From Hyella patelloides LEGE 07179 (lineage in GTDB: Bacteria > Cyanobacteriota > Cyanobacteriia > Cyanobacteriales > Xenococcaceae): a stretch of 57,690 nt of DNA. Of the stretch, positions 8,041 to 16,709 are shown in pieces; the stretch's first letter is position 1, and every line of letters starts with the position of its first letter. The position numbers and the translations under genes were made by a program. The notes beneath the pieces are model-generated. The model saw nothing but the letters and a program-made list of their open reading frames with translations. It was not told the origin of the DNA and ran no database searches. The stretch lies in assembly GCF_900659865.1 (NCBI RefSeq), contig NZ_LR213778.1:1-57690 (forward strand). Reading direction: 5' to 3'.

Positions 8041-9840
8041 TTATGAAGACTTCAAAATTCGATTTCTTTGTAAACGATTTAAGATACGGTTTGCGAGTTC
8101 TGAGCCAATGATTGGTTTGCAGATATAGTCGTCTGCACCAGCAGCAAAGGCTTGGTGTTGAGTTTTTTCGTCTTGATGGACAGTAAGAAAGAGGATTGGT
8201 AAACGTTGCCAACGGCGATCGCTGCGAAGTAATTGACATAGTTCAAGACCATTGATTTGGGGCATTTCCACATCTAATACCAGTAAATCTGGCTTAAATT
8301 CTTCTAAAATGTCCCATAGTTGTTGTGGCTCGCTAAGAGTTTTTAAATCGAAACCCCAAGGTTGCAGAGATATTTCTAAAGATAATAAAACTTGAGGATC
8401 GTCATCCACAATCAAGACCTTAGCAGCACCACTGCTATTCTGGATCAGTTCAGCTACAGAATCAATTGCCATACTAGGTTTTACAGGTGCTTGTAAGATT
8501 AAGCTACCGCCTTTGCGGATAATCTCCAAACGATCTGATAATTGGGCATCTTCTGTAATAATGACAATTGGTAATTGTCGTTTTTGTTGATGTAACTCCT
8601 CTAAAAAGTCTAAATCTGCGCCATCGGGAAAAGTAATTGCGTGTAAAACTGCTGTGGGTAATTTTTGAAGAATACTTTCTCTAGCTTCATCAAGACTAAA
8701 TGTAGCTTGGGGTTTCATGCCTTTTTGGGAAGCTTCTGTGACCAACTGTTGGGTATATGTTCTATCTCGATCGATAATTAATAGTGAAACATTATTACCC
8801 AGTGCTGCTCTAACTTTTGCAGCAAAAGGCTGATTTTGTAGCTCATCATGAAGAGAGGTTACTAAGGTTGTAAATTGTTGAATCTCAGCTTGCTCCACCA
8901 AGTCATTCTCTAATAATTTCTCAATTTTCTTGGCAATTTTTGAACCATTGGGAAAACCAAAACCACCCAACGAACCCGCCAATTTATGAGCAGCACTTTT
9001 GGCTTCTGGATAAGACTCTGGAATAACTGTATTTTCTGTGAATGCTGAAGCTAAATTGTCCAGAATAGCTAATCTCTGAAATGCCACATCTTTAAACTGT
9101 AACCACGCATCAGCGATTTGCTGAGATTTATCGGGTGTTTGATCTGTTGATGGGGTTTTTGTTTTAGTTTCTGCTTTGAGACGATAACCAACACCATAAA
9201 CAGTCTGAATGGTATCTTTAGCCATACCAGCTTTTTTGAGCTTTTGACGCAAACCCTTAATGTGGGTTCTCACTGCTTCTTCCCCAGGAGGATCTTCTCC
9301 CGCCCAAAGACTATCTATAATTGCTGAGGGACTGAATACCTGCTGGGGATGTCGCATGAATAATTCAATCAGAACATATTCTTTGGGAGTCAGGCGTAAA
9401 AGCTGCTTTTGATATTTGACTTCATGGGTTTTGGGGTCAAGAGCCAACTCCTGCCACTGCAATATGGGGGAAGCTGCATGAATTTCCCTGCGTAAGAGGG
9501 CGCGAATTCTAGCGGTAAGCTCGTCAAAGTTGAATGGTTTAACTACGTAATCATCTGCCCCTGCATCTAACCCCATTACTTTATCACTATTGCGATCGCG
9601 TGCTGTCAATAACATTACAGGCATTTCATAGCCTTCTGCTCTGATTTTCTGACACAACTCTACCCCTTCAATGTCAGGTAGCATCCAATCTAGCACCACC
9701 AAGTCGTAGTTGAACAGCAACACAAATTCCCAACCCATATCTCCAGTATTGGCAATATCCACCGCATAATGCTGTTCTATTAACTTGTCCGCCAAAACCT
9801 CCATTAATTGTTCGTCGTCATCTACCAGTAAGATTCTCAT
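8041..9840 (-). CDS. OmpR-type regulator with Hpt and two extra receivers
   Basis: 599 residues. Receiver 1 (1-118) has Asp7/Asp8, phosphoacceptor Asp51, Thr79 region and Lys101. A winged-helix DNA-binding domain (about 125-222) includes LTPKEYVLIELF and VYGVGYRL. An Hpt-like helical domain (about 240-335) has His285 in AAHKLAGSLGG. Receiver 2 (about 350-465) is degenerate: the phosphoacceptor position falls in VLHAITFPDG and carries no aspartate. Receiver 3 (473-595) is intact, with Asp479-481, Asp523, Thr553 and Lys575. This is a cyanobacterial multi-module regulator able both to bind DNA and to pass phosphoryl groups through Hpt. No cognate kinase is adjacent; the CBS-PAS kinase 1.5 kb away on the same strand is a possible partner. 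Domain calls are firm; target genes are unknown. Confidence 0.92.
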   Translation of the reverse strand: MRILLVDDDEQLMEVLADKLIEQHYAVDIANTGDMGWEFVLLFNYDLVVLDWMLPDIEGVELCQKIRAEGYEMPVMLLTARDRNSDKVMGLDAGADDYVVKPFNFDELTARIRALLRREIHAASPILQWQELALDPKTHEVKYQKQLLRLTPKEYVLIELFMRHPQQVFSPSAIIDSLWAGEDPPGEEAVRTHIKGLRQKLKKAGMAKDTIQTVYGVGYRLKAETKTKTPSTDQTPDKSQQIADAWLQFKDVAFQRLAILDNLASAFTENTVIPESYPEAKSAAHKLAGSLGGFGFPNGSKIAKKIEKLLENDLVEQAEIQQFTTLVTSLHDELQNQPFAAKVRAALGNNVSLLIIDRDRTYTQQLVTEASQKGMKPQATFSLDEARESILQKLPTAVLHAITFPDGADLDFLEELHQQKRQLPIVIITEDAQLSDRLEIIRKGGSLILQAPVKPSMAIDSVAELIQNSSGAAKVLIVDDDPQVLLSLEISLQPWGFDLKTLSEPQQLWDILEEFKPDLLVLDVEMPQINGLELCQLLRSDRRWQRLPILFLTVHQDEKTQHQAFAAGADDYICKPIIGSELANRILNRLQRNRILKSS

Positions 9841-9862
9841 TAACTGACCGAACGCTACTTAT

Positions 9863-9974
9863 ACCAACTTGCAATCTAAAGCGTAATTTTTAAAATCTTA
9901 CTTTCTCGAGTAAAACGGCTACTAATCTTGGAATCCGAAGATTGTCGAAGTTACGTCTATGAACGCAAGTTGGT
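9863..9974. mobile_element. MITE-like element with 10-bp perfect terminal inverted repeats
   Basis: The ends read ACCAACTTGC (9863-9872) and GCAAGTTGGT (9965-9974), a perfect 10-bp inverted repeat. It extends imperfectly to about 27 bp (TC then A-rich, then CGTAA on both arms when one is reverse-complemented). The 112-bp body has no reading frame. This is the form of a small non-autonomous transposable element. It lies between the regulator start codon (9840) and the IS200/IS605 element, and may contribute to the regulator's promoter. No clear target-site duplication was seen. Confidence 0.6.
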
Positions 9975-10076
9975 GTTAGTTAACATATTACAGCTAATTC
10001 TATGACCGAGAAAAACTTTTAGAGCGCAAGCCCCTTGATTCATCAATGGGGTGAGCGTGGGGAATTTATTCCCTAC

Positions 10077-10481
10077 CTATTTCTCGCTACGCTTTTGATT
10101 TTGAATATACTCTTTGATTTTAGCTAGTGGTGCGCCTCCTGATGTTGAAACGAAGTAACTATTTGTCCACAAACTTGGTAATCGTTTTTTAAGCCAAGGG
10201 AATTCTAATCTTAAATATCGAGATGTCGCTCCTTTGAACCTTTTAACGGCTCTATGAACTCCAAATTGAGGGTCGAGAGACAATAATAAGTGAACGTGAT
10301 TTTCGTCTCCTACTTCCATTTCTAATATTTCTACATTGATTTCTTTTGCTATTTGTTTCAGCAATTCTTTAAGCCTAATATCAACTTTTTCAGTTAGAAC
10401 TTTTCTTCTATACTTGGTACACCAAACAACATGATATTTACAACAATACACAATATTGTTGTTGGATTTAAACTGAGGCAT
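10077..10481 (-). CDS. tnpA: IS200/IS605 Y1 transposase TnpA
   Basis: 134 residues, close to the usual length for the family. The HUH metal-binding motif is His62-Val63-His64 (NHVHLLLSL), and the catalytic tyrosine is Tyr125 in IKEYIQNQK. The N-terminal YHVVWCTKYRR stretch is typical. It performs single-strand cut-and-paste transposition using the end hairpins. It is divergent from tnpB with a 34-bp shared promoter region (10482-10515) containing TATTATATT. No internal stop or frameshift; likely active. Confidence 0.95.
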   Translation of the reverse strand: MPQFKSNNNIVYCCKYHVVWCTKYRRKVLTEKVDIRLKELLKQIAKEINVEILEMEVGDENHVHLLLSLDPQFGVHRAVKRFKGATSRYLRLEFPWLKKRLPSLWTNSYFVSTSGGAPLAKIKEYIQNQKRSEK

Positions 10482-10515
10482 GGTATTATATTAGTCAAAG
10501 CCATCTAATGGTATC

Positions 10516-11712
10516 ATGCCACAGTACATAGTCAGAAAACTTAAGATAGGAAAAACATCACAGCTAGACGAATTAGCTCGTGCTGCTGGTGAATTGTATT
10601 CAAGAACTTTGGTTAGTTTTTGGCGTACAGTTCGTAAAAAAGATGTTTGGCTATCTGGCTATACTATGGAGCGTTGGCATATGTCGCCTCTGCTTCATGC
10701 TCATACAAGTGATGCTATCACTCAATCTTTTTATGCTTCTTTGAAATCATGGAGGAGTAGAAGGAAACTAGACCCCAATAGTAAACCACCAAGACGCAGA
10801 CGTTGGTTTTACAAAGTCACTTGGAAATCATCAGCTATCACTCTTAAAGATGGCAAACTTAGATTGTCAAATGGCAAAGGAAATCAACCTTTAATCGTCC
10901 AATGGCAGTGGGAGAGACCCAAACAGATAGAAATGGGATGGAATCGTAACGCTCAATGTTACGAACTAAGAGCTTGCTATTCGCAACCCAAAATCTCAGC
11001 AGAAAAATCTCAGAAAATTGCTGCTGTAGACTTGGGGGAAATTCACCCAATGGTAATAACTGATGGGGTTGATACGGATATTTATAATGGGCGTTTATTG
11101 CGTTCTAAAAAACAGTATCAAAATAAGCTTAAAGCTCAATTATCTAAGCTAATAGACAAAAAGAAACGAGGTAGTAAACGTAGGAAAAAGCTAATCAAAT
11201 CAAAGCAAAAACAGTTAGCCAAAATCAAGAATCAAATCAAAGATATTGAACATAAACTAACCAGTAAAGCCGTTTCAACACTGAAAAAGAGAAGTGTTCA
11301 AACGCTGGTTATAGGAGACGTGCGAGATATTAGAAAAAATATTGATTATGGAAAAAAGGCTAATCAAAAACTTCATCAATGGAGTTTTGGCTCTATCCGT
11401 CAAAAGCTGGAGTATAAGTGTGCTAAAGCTGGAATTAAAACAGAGTTGATTAGCGAAGCATACACTAGCCAAGAATGTTTATCTTGTCGCCAAAAAAATA
11501 AATCCAAAAACAGAGAGTATCGATGCTCTTGCGGGTTTAGATGGCATAGAGACGGGGTTGGTTGTTCCAATATCCGCGCAAAGTATCTGGGAGAAATCCC
11601 AGTAGTCGGTCTTATGGCTAGACCCTCTGGAGTGAGATGGAATCCTCATCTTCAGTGTAACTCGACTACTTTTCTGGTCGAGGAATCCCCTGCGTTCACG
11701 CATGGGGAGTAG
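10516..11712 (+). CDS. tnpB: TnpB RNA-guided nuclease of IS605 element
   Basis: 398 residues. RuvC-I Asp172 lies in AAVDLGEIHP. The RuvC-II segment reads LVIGDVRDI (267-268 are Gly-Asp) where a Glu is usual in this position. The zinc finger uses Cys321/Cys324 and Cys337/Cys339. RuvC-III Asp346 lies in HRDGVGCSNI. TnpB proteins are guided by an RNA made from the 3' end of their own gene and the right end of the element, and they cut DNA next to a short target motif. The C-terminal codons run through both right-end hairpins and stop at 11712, four bases before the presumed right end. The reading frame is intact. The Glu-to-Asp change could weaken or tune cleavage. Confidence 0.93.
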   Translation: MPQYIVRKLKIGKTSQLDELARAAGELYSRTLVSFWRTVRKKDVWLSGYTMERWHMSPLLHAHTSDAITQSFYASLKSWRSRRKLDPNSKPPRRRRWFYKVTWKSSAITLKDGKLRLSNGKGNQPLIVQWQWERPKQIEMGWNRNAQCYELRACYSQPKISAEKSQKIAAVDLGEIHPMVITDGVDTDIYNGRLLRSKKQYQNKLKAQLSKLIDKKKRGSKRRKKLIKSKQKQLAKIKNQIKDIEHKLTSKAVSTLKKRSVQTLVIGDVRDIRKNIDYGKKANQKLHQWSFGSIRQKLEYKCAKAGIKTELISEAYTSQECLSCRQKNKSKNREYRCSCGFRWHRDGVGCSNIRAKYLGEIPVVGLMARPSGVRWNPHLQCNSTTFLVEESPAFTHGE

Positions 11713-11716
11713 TCAA
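11600..11716 (+). ncRNA. probable TnpB guide RNA (omega/reRNA) scaffold region
   Basis: In IS605 elements the guide RNA scaffold is transcribed from the tnpB 3' end through the right end. This stretch folds into a hairpin at 11661-11682 (CTCGAC...GTCGAG) and the right-end hairpin at 11687-11707, and ends at TCAA 11713-11716, after which flanking DNA would act as guide. The assignment rests on position and hairpins; the 5' limit is approximate. Confidence 0.5.
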
Positions 11717-12008
11717 TGAGCAGATATAGCCATACAAGATTTAGGTCGGGACAATAAGACGATTGGCTTCTTTAGTAGCAAGTGTTTCATGTAGCAGTTT
11801 AAAAAATGTCCTAACTTTCTTGCGTATTGCTAGACTATAGATAGAATTTTTTTGGGGTTTGATCCAGTGCCAAGAAAAATCTATTTAGGGTTTGCTCAAA
11901 AACTAATAGGCGTGAAATTAACTAAGTCACCGAGTCGTAGAAACCTCTTATTTGAGGTACTGTGTCCTGAAACAAGTTCAGAACCTTATACGCGGAGTCG
12001 CGTCTCTA

Positions 12009-14153
12009 CTATATATTGGCAGTCACTTTATTAATCACAACACCCAAAACAGGAATTCTTGATATATTTAATTGATCCATTGCTTCTTTTAATTTTAAAG
12101 CCTGTAGCTTACCCAAACCAGTGACGAACATAACTCCATCTGTTTTGCTAGCAAGTAAACTGACATCTGCATAATCAACAACTGAAGCCACATCGTAGAT
12201 TACTAACTCAAAATATTGCTTGAGTCGTTCCATCAAAATTCGCATTTTTGGCGAGGCTAACAGTTTGCTGGTATCTTCATTATGACTGATACTTCCAGAA
12301 GATATTATAAATAAGTTTTTTTCCAAGCAAGATTTTTTGATAATTTGTTTGATACTTATATCATCACACGATAAAAAATCACTAAGACCATAATGTGGTT
12401 TTGACATCATGCTGCTACTCAATCTGGTAGGACTACGCATATCAGCCTCAACAACCAAGACTCTAGTTCCCATTACAGCTTTTGCTTGGGCTAGATTGAT
12501 TACTACAGTAGATTTTCCTTCACCAGAAATTGCAGAAGTAACGATTAAGGAACGAATATATTTTTGTTGTTTGACTTCAAACAAACTTAAATTAGCTCCT
12601 AAAAACCGAAAAGCTTCTATAGATGGAGTCGAAAGATTGCTTAAAGGAGAACTTTCTTGATAGAGTTGAATTTGCGATGATTTTTGTTCTTTTTCTGATG
12701 GTTGAACTAAATTAATTATTTTTTGAAAAGGTAATTTTTTATCGGAATGATTGAAATTAGAAGAATCGAATGGAATAATTCCTAATACGGGTTGATTGGT
12801 AATTTCTTTAACTTCATGGGAATTGTAAACCAAATTTTGATATTGATCTATGATGAGTGCTGCGCCCGTCCCAACTAATAAGCCCAAAAACGAGCCTAAA
12901 ATTACATAGTTAATCTTACTAGCAGCATCAGAACGCGCTTCTCTTACTGGAGTAAGTAATCTCCAAGGAGCCTCTTTTTGAGCAGCTTCTAATCGTAAAG
13001 CTTCTCTTTGAATTAGAAGCTCGTTTAACTGCTCTACTGTTACTGTCATTTGTCGCTCGATAGTTTCGTATTCTCTTGTAACCCCCGACCATTCTTGAAG
13101 TTCTTGTTGCATAGTTGTAATTTCTTTACTAACAGTATCAAATTGTTCTTGTCGCAATTCAATTTGATTATTAATTTTTTGTTGAATCGTGGTTCTTTCT
13201 CGATCTATTAAAGCAATTACAGCCTGTCTCTGTTCCTGTAAAGTTTGAATTTCAAAACTTTGAGGCGAAAAGATAGCGGACTTTTGGGCAATTTGATGAT
13301 CTACCTGTTTTAAATCAGTTAGTAATTGATTGTATCGATTAGTCCCAATTTCCATTGCGGTAGTGGAGGTAGCAGACTGTCTGTCTAGTTCTGTTGTGGC
13401 AAGATTGGCTAGTCTTTGAGCTTCTTTTAATTGAGATTTTTGTTCAATTTGCTTGACAATTAAGTTATCAATTCTTGCAGATATTTGAGTACCTTGAATT
13501 TTTGGCTCGATAAAATTATGCTTTGTTCTTAATTGTTGTAATTGTTGATTGAGTTCATCAACTGTAGCTTGTATCTTAGGAATTTGCTGATTTAAAAATT
13601 CTAGTCCTCGATTAATTCCAGATTGCCTTCTTTGCAAACTGTAATCTAAATAAGCTATTGTGAGAGCCTGTAAAACATCTTCGACTTGTTCGGGATCGCT
13701 ATGTTTGTAGAGAACTTCTAAAATCGTTCCTTCTGTATTAGCGGTTAAAGACAGTGTGTTAATAATAGAGCCGTAGTTTATTCCTGGATATTTGTTTTCA
13801 AGCTCCTCTACTGCCGATGCAATAATCCGAGGACTTTTTAAGGTTTTTAATTGTACCTCGTTTAAAGTAACTGCCGTAACTTCCTCCCTAGTTTCCCGTG
13901 ACTGTGCACCAGAAGAAGTAACTTTGGTTTCAATCGTTACGGGTTCTGAAAGTATTTCAAAATCAGCTTGATAAGTAGGTGTACGGTTGATTGCTTTTAA
14001 AAAAGCTAAAGAAGATATGGCAATAGTGATTCCCAAGACAACATGAATCTGTCGCAGAATCTTGTCTTTGAAACCAGCTAAATTTAATCCTCCCTCTTCT
14101 GATTCATAATTTTGAGCGAGTGGCTCTATCTGAGTATATTTATCTACTTCCAT
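12009..14153 (-). CDS. Wzz/Wzc-type polysaccharide tyrosine autokinase
   Basis: 714 residues. N-terminal cytoplasmic tail, first membrane helix (about 38-52), a Wzz chain-length region followed by a long periplasmic coiled coil (about 180-400) rich in Gln/Glu heptads, second membrane helix (NYVILGSFLGLLVGTGAAL), then a BY-kinase domain. Walker A is SGEGKST at 543-549, the Walker A' region VLVVEADMR is at about 565-573 (usually a D-x-D pair), and Walker B is LVIYD at 650-654. The C-terminus ends soon after the kinase fold with no Tyr-rich tail, so autophosphorylation sites are not obvious. Such proteins set polymer length and couple Wzy polymerisation to export. It reads away from the rest of the cluster. 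Confidence 0.93.
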   Translation of the reverse strand: MEVDKYTQIEPLAQNYESEEGGLNLAGFKDKILRQIHVVLGITIAISSLAFLKAINRTPTYQADFEILSEPVTIETKVTSSGAQSRETREEVTAVTLNEVQLKTLKSPRIIASAVEELENKYPGINYGSIINTLSLTANTEGTILEVLYKHSDPEQVEDVLQALTIAYLDYSLQRRQSGINRGLEFLNQQIPKIQATVDELNQQLQQLRTKHNFIEPKIQGTQISARIDNLIVKQIEQKSQLKEAQRLANLATTELDRQSATSTTAMEIGTNRYNQLLTDLKQVDHQIAQKSAIFSPQSFEIQTLQEQRQAVIALIDRERTTIQQKINNQIELRQEQFDTVSKEITTMQQELQEWSGVTREYETIERQMTVTVEQLNELLIQREALRLEAAQKEAPWRLLTPVREARSDAASKINYVILGSFLGLLVGTGAALIIDQYQNLVYNSHEVKEITNQPVLGIIPFDSSNFNHSDKKLPFQKIINLVQPSEKEQKSSQIQLYQESSPLSNLSTPSIEAFRFLGANLSLFEVKQQKYIRSLIVTSAISGEGKSTVVINLAQAKAVMGTRVLVVEADMRSPTRLSSSMMSKPHYGLSDFLSCDDISIKQIIKKSCLEKNLFIISSGSISHNEDTSKLLASPKMRILMERLKQYFELVIYDVASVVDYADVSLLASKTDGVMFVTGLGKLQALKLKEAMDQLNISRIPVLGVVINKVTANI

Positions 14154-14848
14154 TGGTTTGAGTTGATTGAATAAAAGATTAAGAAATTAGTTAAATTGAT
14201 GTTTGATAGTCAGACAAATGTTGTTTTTGTAACAAAACATAATATTTATGTTTTAACTTTTAAATTATTTGAAGATTAACGTATAAATTTTTGTGGATTT
14301 TTTGATTGACAAGGGTTCGGACAAATTTAGAAAAAAGACAAAAAATCTATCCATCAGATAGGTTAATGGTGTTGAGCGATTACCGCAGATGAATAGCATC
14401 AAGACAATTATACAAAGATCGGATTGATAGATTAACAAGTACAAGTTTGGTATAGAAATTTAGTTGATTACAACACCTTTCCCTTTGCTACAATACTTGT
14501 TTTTTTAACAACGCCGAAAAATCTCATAGTCTTTTGTTCTCAATTGTGTCTATTCTCTCTAGTTCTTCCCGATTGACTTCTAAGTTGAAATAACTAATAA
14601 ATCGGTATTAACCACAAAATAGTGGAGGTGAAGCTAAATAAAGATGTCCGAAGACGACATTTAATAAATTTATTAAAAGATCTTCGGAATTGTTGTACTT
14701 TACAAAAACAATAAATATTATCGATCGATCTTTATCAAAACAACAAAATACTATTGGCAAATTGCCAGAATATTTTTGTATTTATGTCTGAATTGTAAAG
14801 CTTATCTTTTTTTTCACAATTAATTTAATCTTTTGACAAAATTAGGTA

Positions 14849-14878
14849 TTGACTTTTAAAGAGTAAGTTCAGTATTAT
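14849..14878 (+). promoter_or_regulatory. sigma70-type promoter candidate
   Basis: TTGACT (14849-14854) and TATTAT (14873-14878) are separated by 18 bp. If used, it would start a transcript with a leader of about 1.2 kb before the first rightward gene, or a separate RNA. In DNA this AT-rich such a pair can arise by chance. Confidence 0.35.
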
Positions 14879-15144
14879 CAACTCAATAATACCAACTAAA
14901 TAACATCAATCTTGTGATAGAGGTTTTCTTTTTTGAAGAGTATAGGGATGAATTAATAATGTTATATCTTGTCTGCTCTAAAAACTAAGTAACCTTAGAA
15001 ATCAACAATAAGTATAATTAAAGAACCAACAAGTAATCGGTGCCTTAAGCAGTCTCTCACTTATCTGAGAAACTCTGTAACCAAAAATACTATCCTGATA
15101 ACTCTTTCTAGGCTGGACTAAATTTTCCAGAAGAAACAGTCAAC

Positions 15145-15188
15145 ACGGGAGTAAAATATGCTCTAAGCCAGAGAGCATTTGCTCCCGT
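15145..15188 (+). other. two-part hairpin in long leader
   Basis: Outer arms ACGGGAG (15145-15151) and CTCCCGT (15182-15188) enclose an inner stem ATGCTCT (15158-15164) against AGAGCAT (ending 15178). There is no T-run after it, so it is not a simple terminator. It may be a structured RNA element or a protein-binding inverted repeat. Confidence 0.45.
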
Positions 15189-16000
15189 CAAAAAGCGGTT
15201 TGCTAGAGAAGACACCTGGAGTGCACTTTAGTAAGTCGTAATGATGGGATTACTGTGTCCTTACAAATAGTACAAATAAACTAAATCAAGTAAGAAGCTC
15301 ACGAGATTAAATTAGTCTGGCATTCGGGTGATAGCTAAAGACCAGATTATATGCTGGTTTTAAAGTCCTATTGTTCAGAGGTATCAATGTTTTAACAATT
15401 AAAAAACAGAATAACCGAAAAGTCACAGATTAACTCGATTCTGCTTGATATTATCCCACTGATGATGGGACGGGACTCCGCCACGTTCGTTATAACTCTC
15501 TCGTTCGGCAAGTTCGTGGCTTTTAAGGAGAGACCTCGCAAGTTTAAGTCGGACGCTTGCGTAACCTCAACGACGTGGGTTGCTCGTCAACATCGCGATT
15601 CTTTAAGGCTATGAATAGTACTAAGCTCCCAGAAAACCCCCAGAAGACAGACTCTCAGAAAGCTTTGCTGAGTTTCAACTCCCAACGAAGACGTGAAGTC
15701 TGACCTTTGGTTAATACCTCAATTCTTCGTTGATTGTTTTGTGTATAGCGCAATTCCTCGTCTTCACAAAATCTTCACAGGATAAATCTAATGTCTTAAT
15801 CCGAACTGACGTTAAAACAGTTACCAGTTATCGCCTTATCGGTTCAATTACATAGTAGATTTTTGCTTTTCCAATGCTGATTTAATCAAGTTAGAGACTT
15901 TCGATATCTTCTATCTCCAAGAGAAGAGCGCGAGAGCCTTTTATACTGATTACTGTTCTGGCGTTTATTGTCCACCGATCGTCGTTAAATCAGCTAGCGA

Positions 16001-16030
16001 GCAACAATTAGTTTTGATTGTTGCTTCTTC
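16001..16030 (+). terminator. terminator or attenuator-like hairpin
   Basis: A perfect 8-bp stem GCAACAAT / ATTGTTGC with loop TAGTTTTG, followed by TTCTTC. It lies 60-90 bp upstream of the start codon at 16093, so it could end a leader RNA or act as an attenuator. The pyrimidine tail is not a pure T-run, which lowers confidence. Confidence 0.4.
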
Positions 16031-16092
16031 TCCAAGGAATCAGCAAATTTAATTAATAAAAAAATTAAACTAAGGGTAAAAAGCCAAGTTGC

Positions 16093-16497
16093 ATGAGTAA
16101 TAAAAGAAGCAAAAGAAAAAAAGTTAAAAGTTTTTCATGTCCCTTTTGTGAAACAAGGTTATGGCGATTAGGTAGTCCAAAGTACCATCTTTTCTATAAA
16201 AATGCTGGGGAAATGCGGAGAAATTTGCAAATATCCGCCAAAAAAGCTTCTTTTTTAGCTAATCAAAGTTCTACCTGTCTAGACAATAAAACCTGGATAG
16301 AAGAATTTTTTTGTCGCACACACGGTAGGATGTGGCTTTATCTTTCCCATAGAAATCAAGAAGAACTAAGTTACAGGCTAGCGAAAAGAGAAGATTGGCA
16401 ACAAACAGACAAAACTTTCGATCCCAGTAATCGTAATCCTTCGATTAGTGAATTTAGTTATCGAGTAAGCAGAAAAGGTTATTACAAATTCAAGTAA
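16093..16497 (+). CDS. hypothetical protein with putative zinc-binding cysteines
   Basis: 134 residues; family not recognised. The very basic start (SNKRSKRKKVKS) is followed by a CPFC pair at residues 16-19, then a lone Cys at about 62, and an FFCRTHGRMW segment around 72-80, so a Cys/His metal site is plausible. There is no signal peptide or membrane helix; the many Arg/Lys residues suggest nucleic-acid contact. It is the first rightward gene after the 1.9-kb leader and is separated by about 210 bp from the GT26 gene. Its position at the head of the polysaccharide genes makes a regulatory role possible, but this is inference only. Confidence 0.6.
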   Translation: MSNKRSKRKKVKSFSCPFCETRLWRLGSPKYHLFYKNAGEMRRNLQISAKKASFLANQSSTCLDNKTWIEEFFCRTHGRMWLYLSHRNQEELSYRLAKREDWQQTDKTFDPSNRNPSISEFSYRVSRKGYYKFK

Positions 16498-16709
16498 TAA
16501 TTGTTAAGATTATTAGCTTCTAATTAAAGCAATATTTAATTCTATTTCCTTAAAAAAACTGCAATCTTATTAAATAATTGTAACTATATATAAAAAGTGA
16601 ATTACGCACAATTTTATACCTATAAGGTATAGGAAGCAATTGGAAAGTCATGCCGTCTTTTGAGACATCATCACTTTTCGCAAAATAATTAAGCAAGTTG
16701 TTTGTCATC

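Larger units (their letters stand above)
10010..11716. mobile_element. IS200/IS605-family insertion sequence
   Basis: Contains divergent tnpA (minus) and tnpB (plus) with 34 bp between their starts. The left subterminal hairpin at 10031-10051 is CCCC-TTGA, loop TTCA, then TCAA-T-GGGG. The right hairpin at 11687-11707 is CCCC-TGCG, loop TTCA, then CGCA-T-GGGG. Both are 21 nt and share the loop and the single bulged T, which is the imperfect-palindrome design recognised by Y1 transposases. TCAA at 11713-11716, just past the right hairpin, resembles the right cleavage site known for IS608-type elements. The exact left boundary is uncertain; no inverted terminal repeats or target duplication are expected for this family. 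Confidence 0.85.
14154..16092. other. 1.9-kb non-coding interval with several hairpins
   Basis: No reading frame over 60 codons is found on either strand between the autokinase and the first rightward gene. The stretch holds a promoter-like pair (14849-14878), a two-part hairpin (15145-15188), short inverted repeats at 15453-15469, 15480-15520 and about 15651-15673, and a terminator-like hairpin at 16001-16024. GC content rises noticeably from about 15450 to 15720. The simplest reading is a divergent regulatory region with a long structured leader or a regulatory RNA gene. No known riboswitch was recognised. Confidence 0.6.

Noticed and set aside
7997-8239. N-terminal extension of the four-helix-bundle frame into the regulator gene
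   Set aside because: It overlaps the regulator's last 200 bases in another frame, is Cys/Trp/Arg-rich with no family character, and a good ATG with AGGAAGA exists at 7996.
11852-12034. 60-codon frame after the IS element
   Set aside because: No start context or family pattern; it overlaps the end of the autokinase gene.
14154-16092. Known riboswitch or small RNA class in the long leader
   Set aside because: I compared by eye with c-di-AMP, glutamine (glnA) and Yfr-type patterns and saw no convincing match, so no class name is given.
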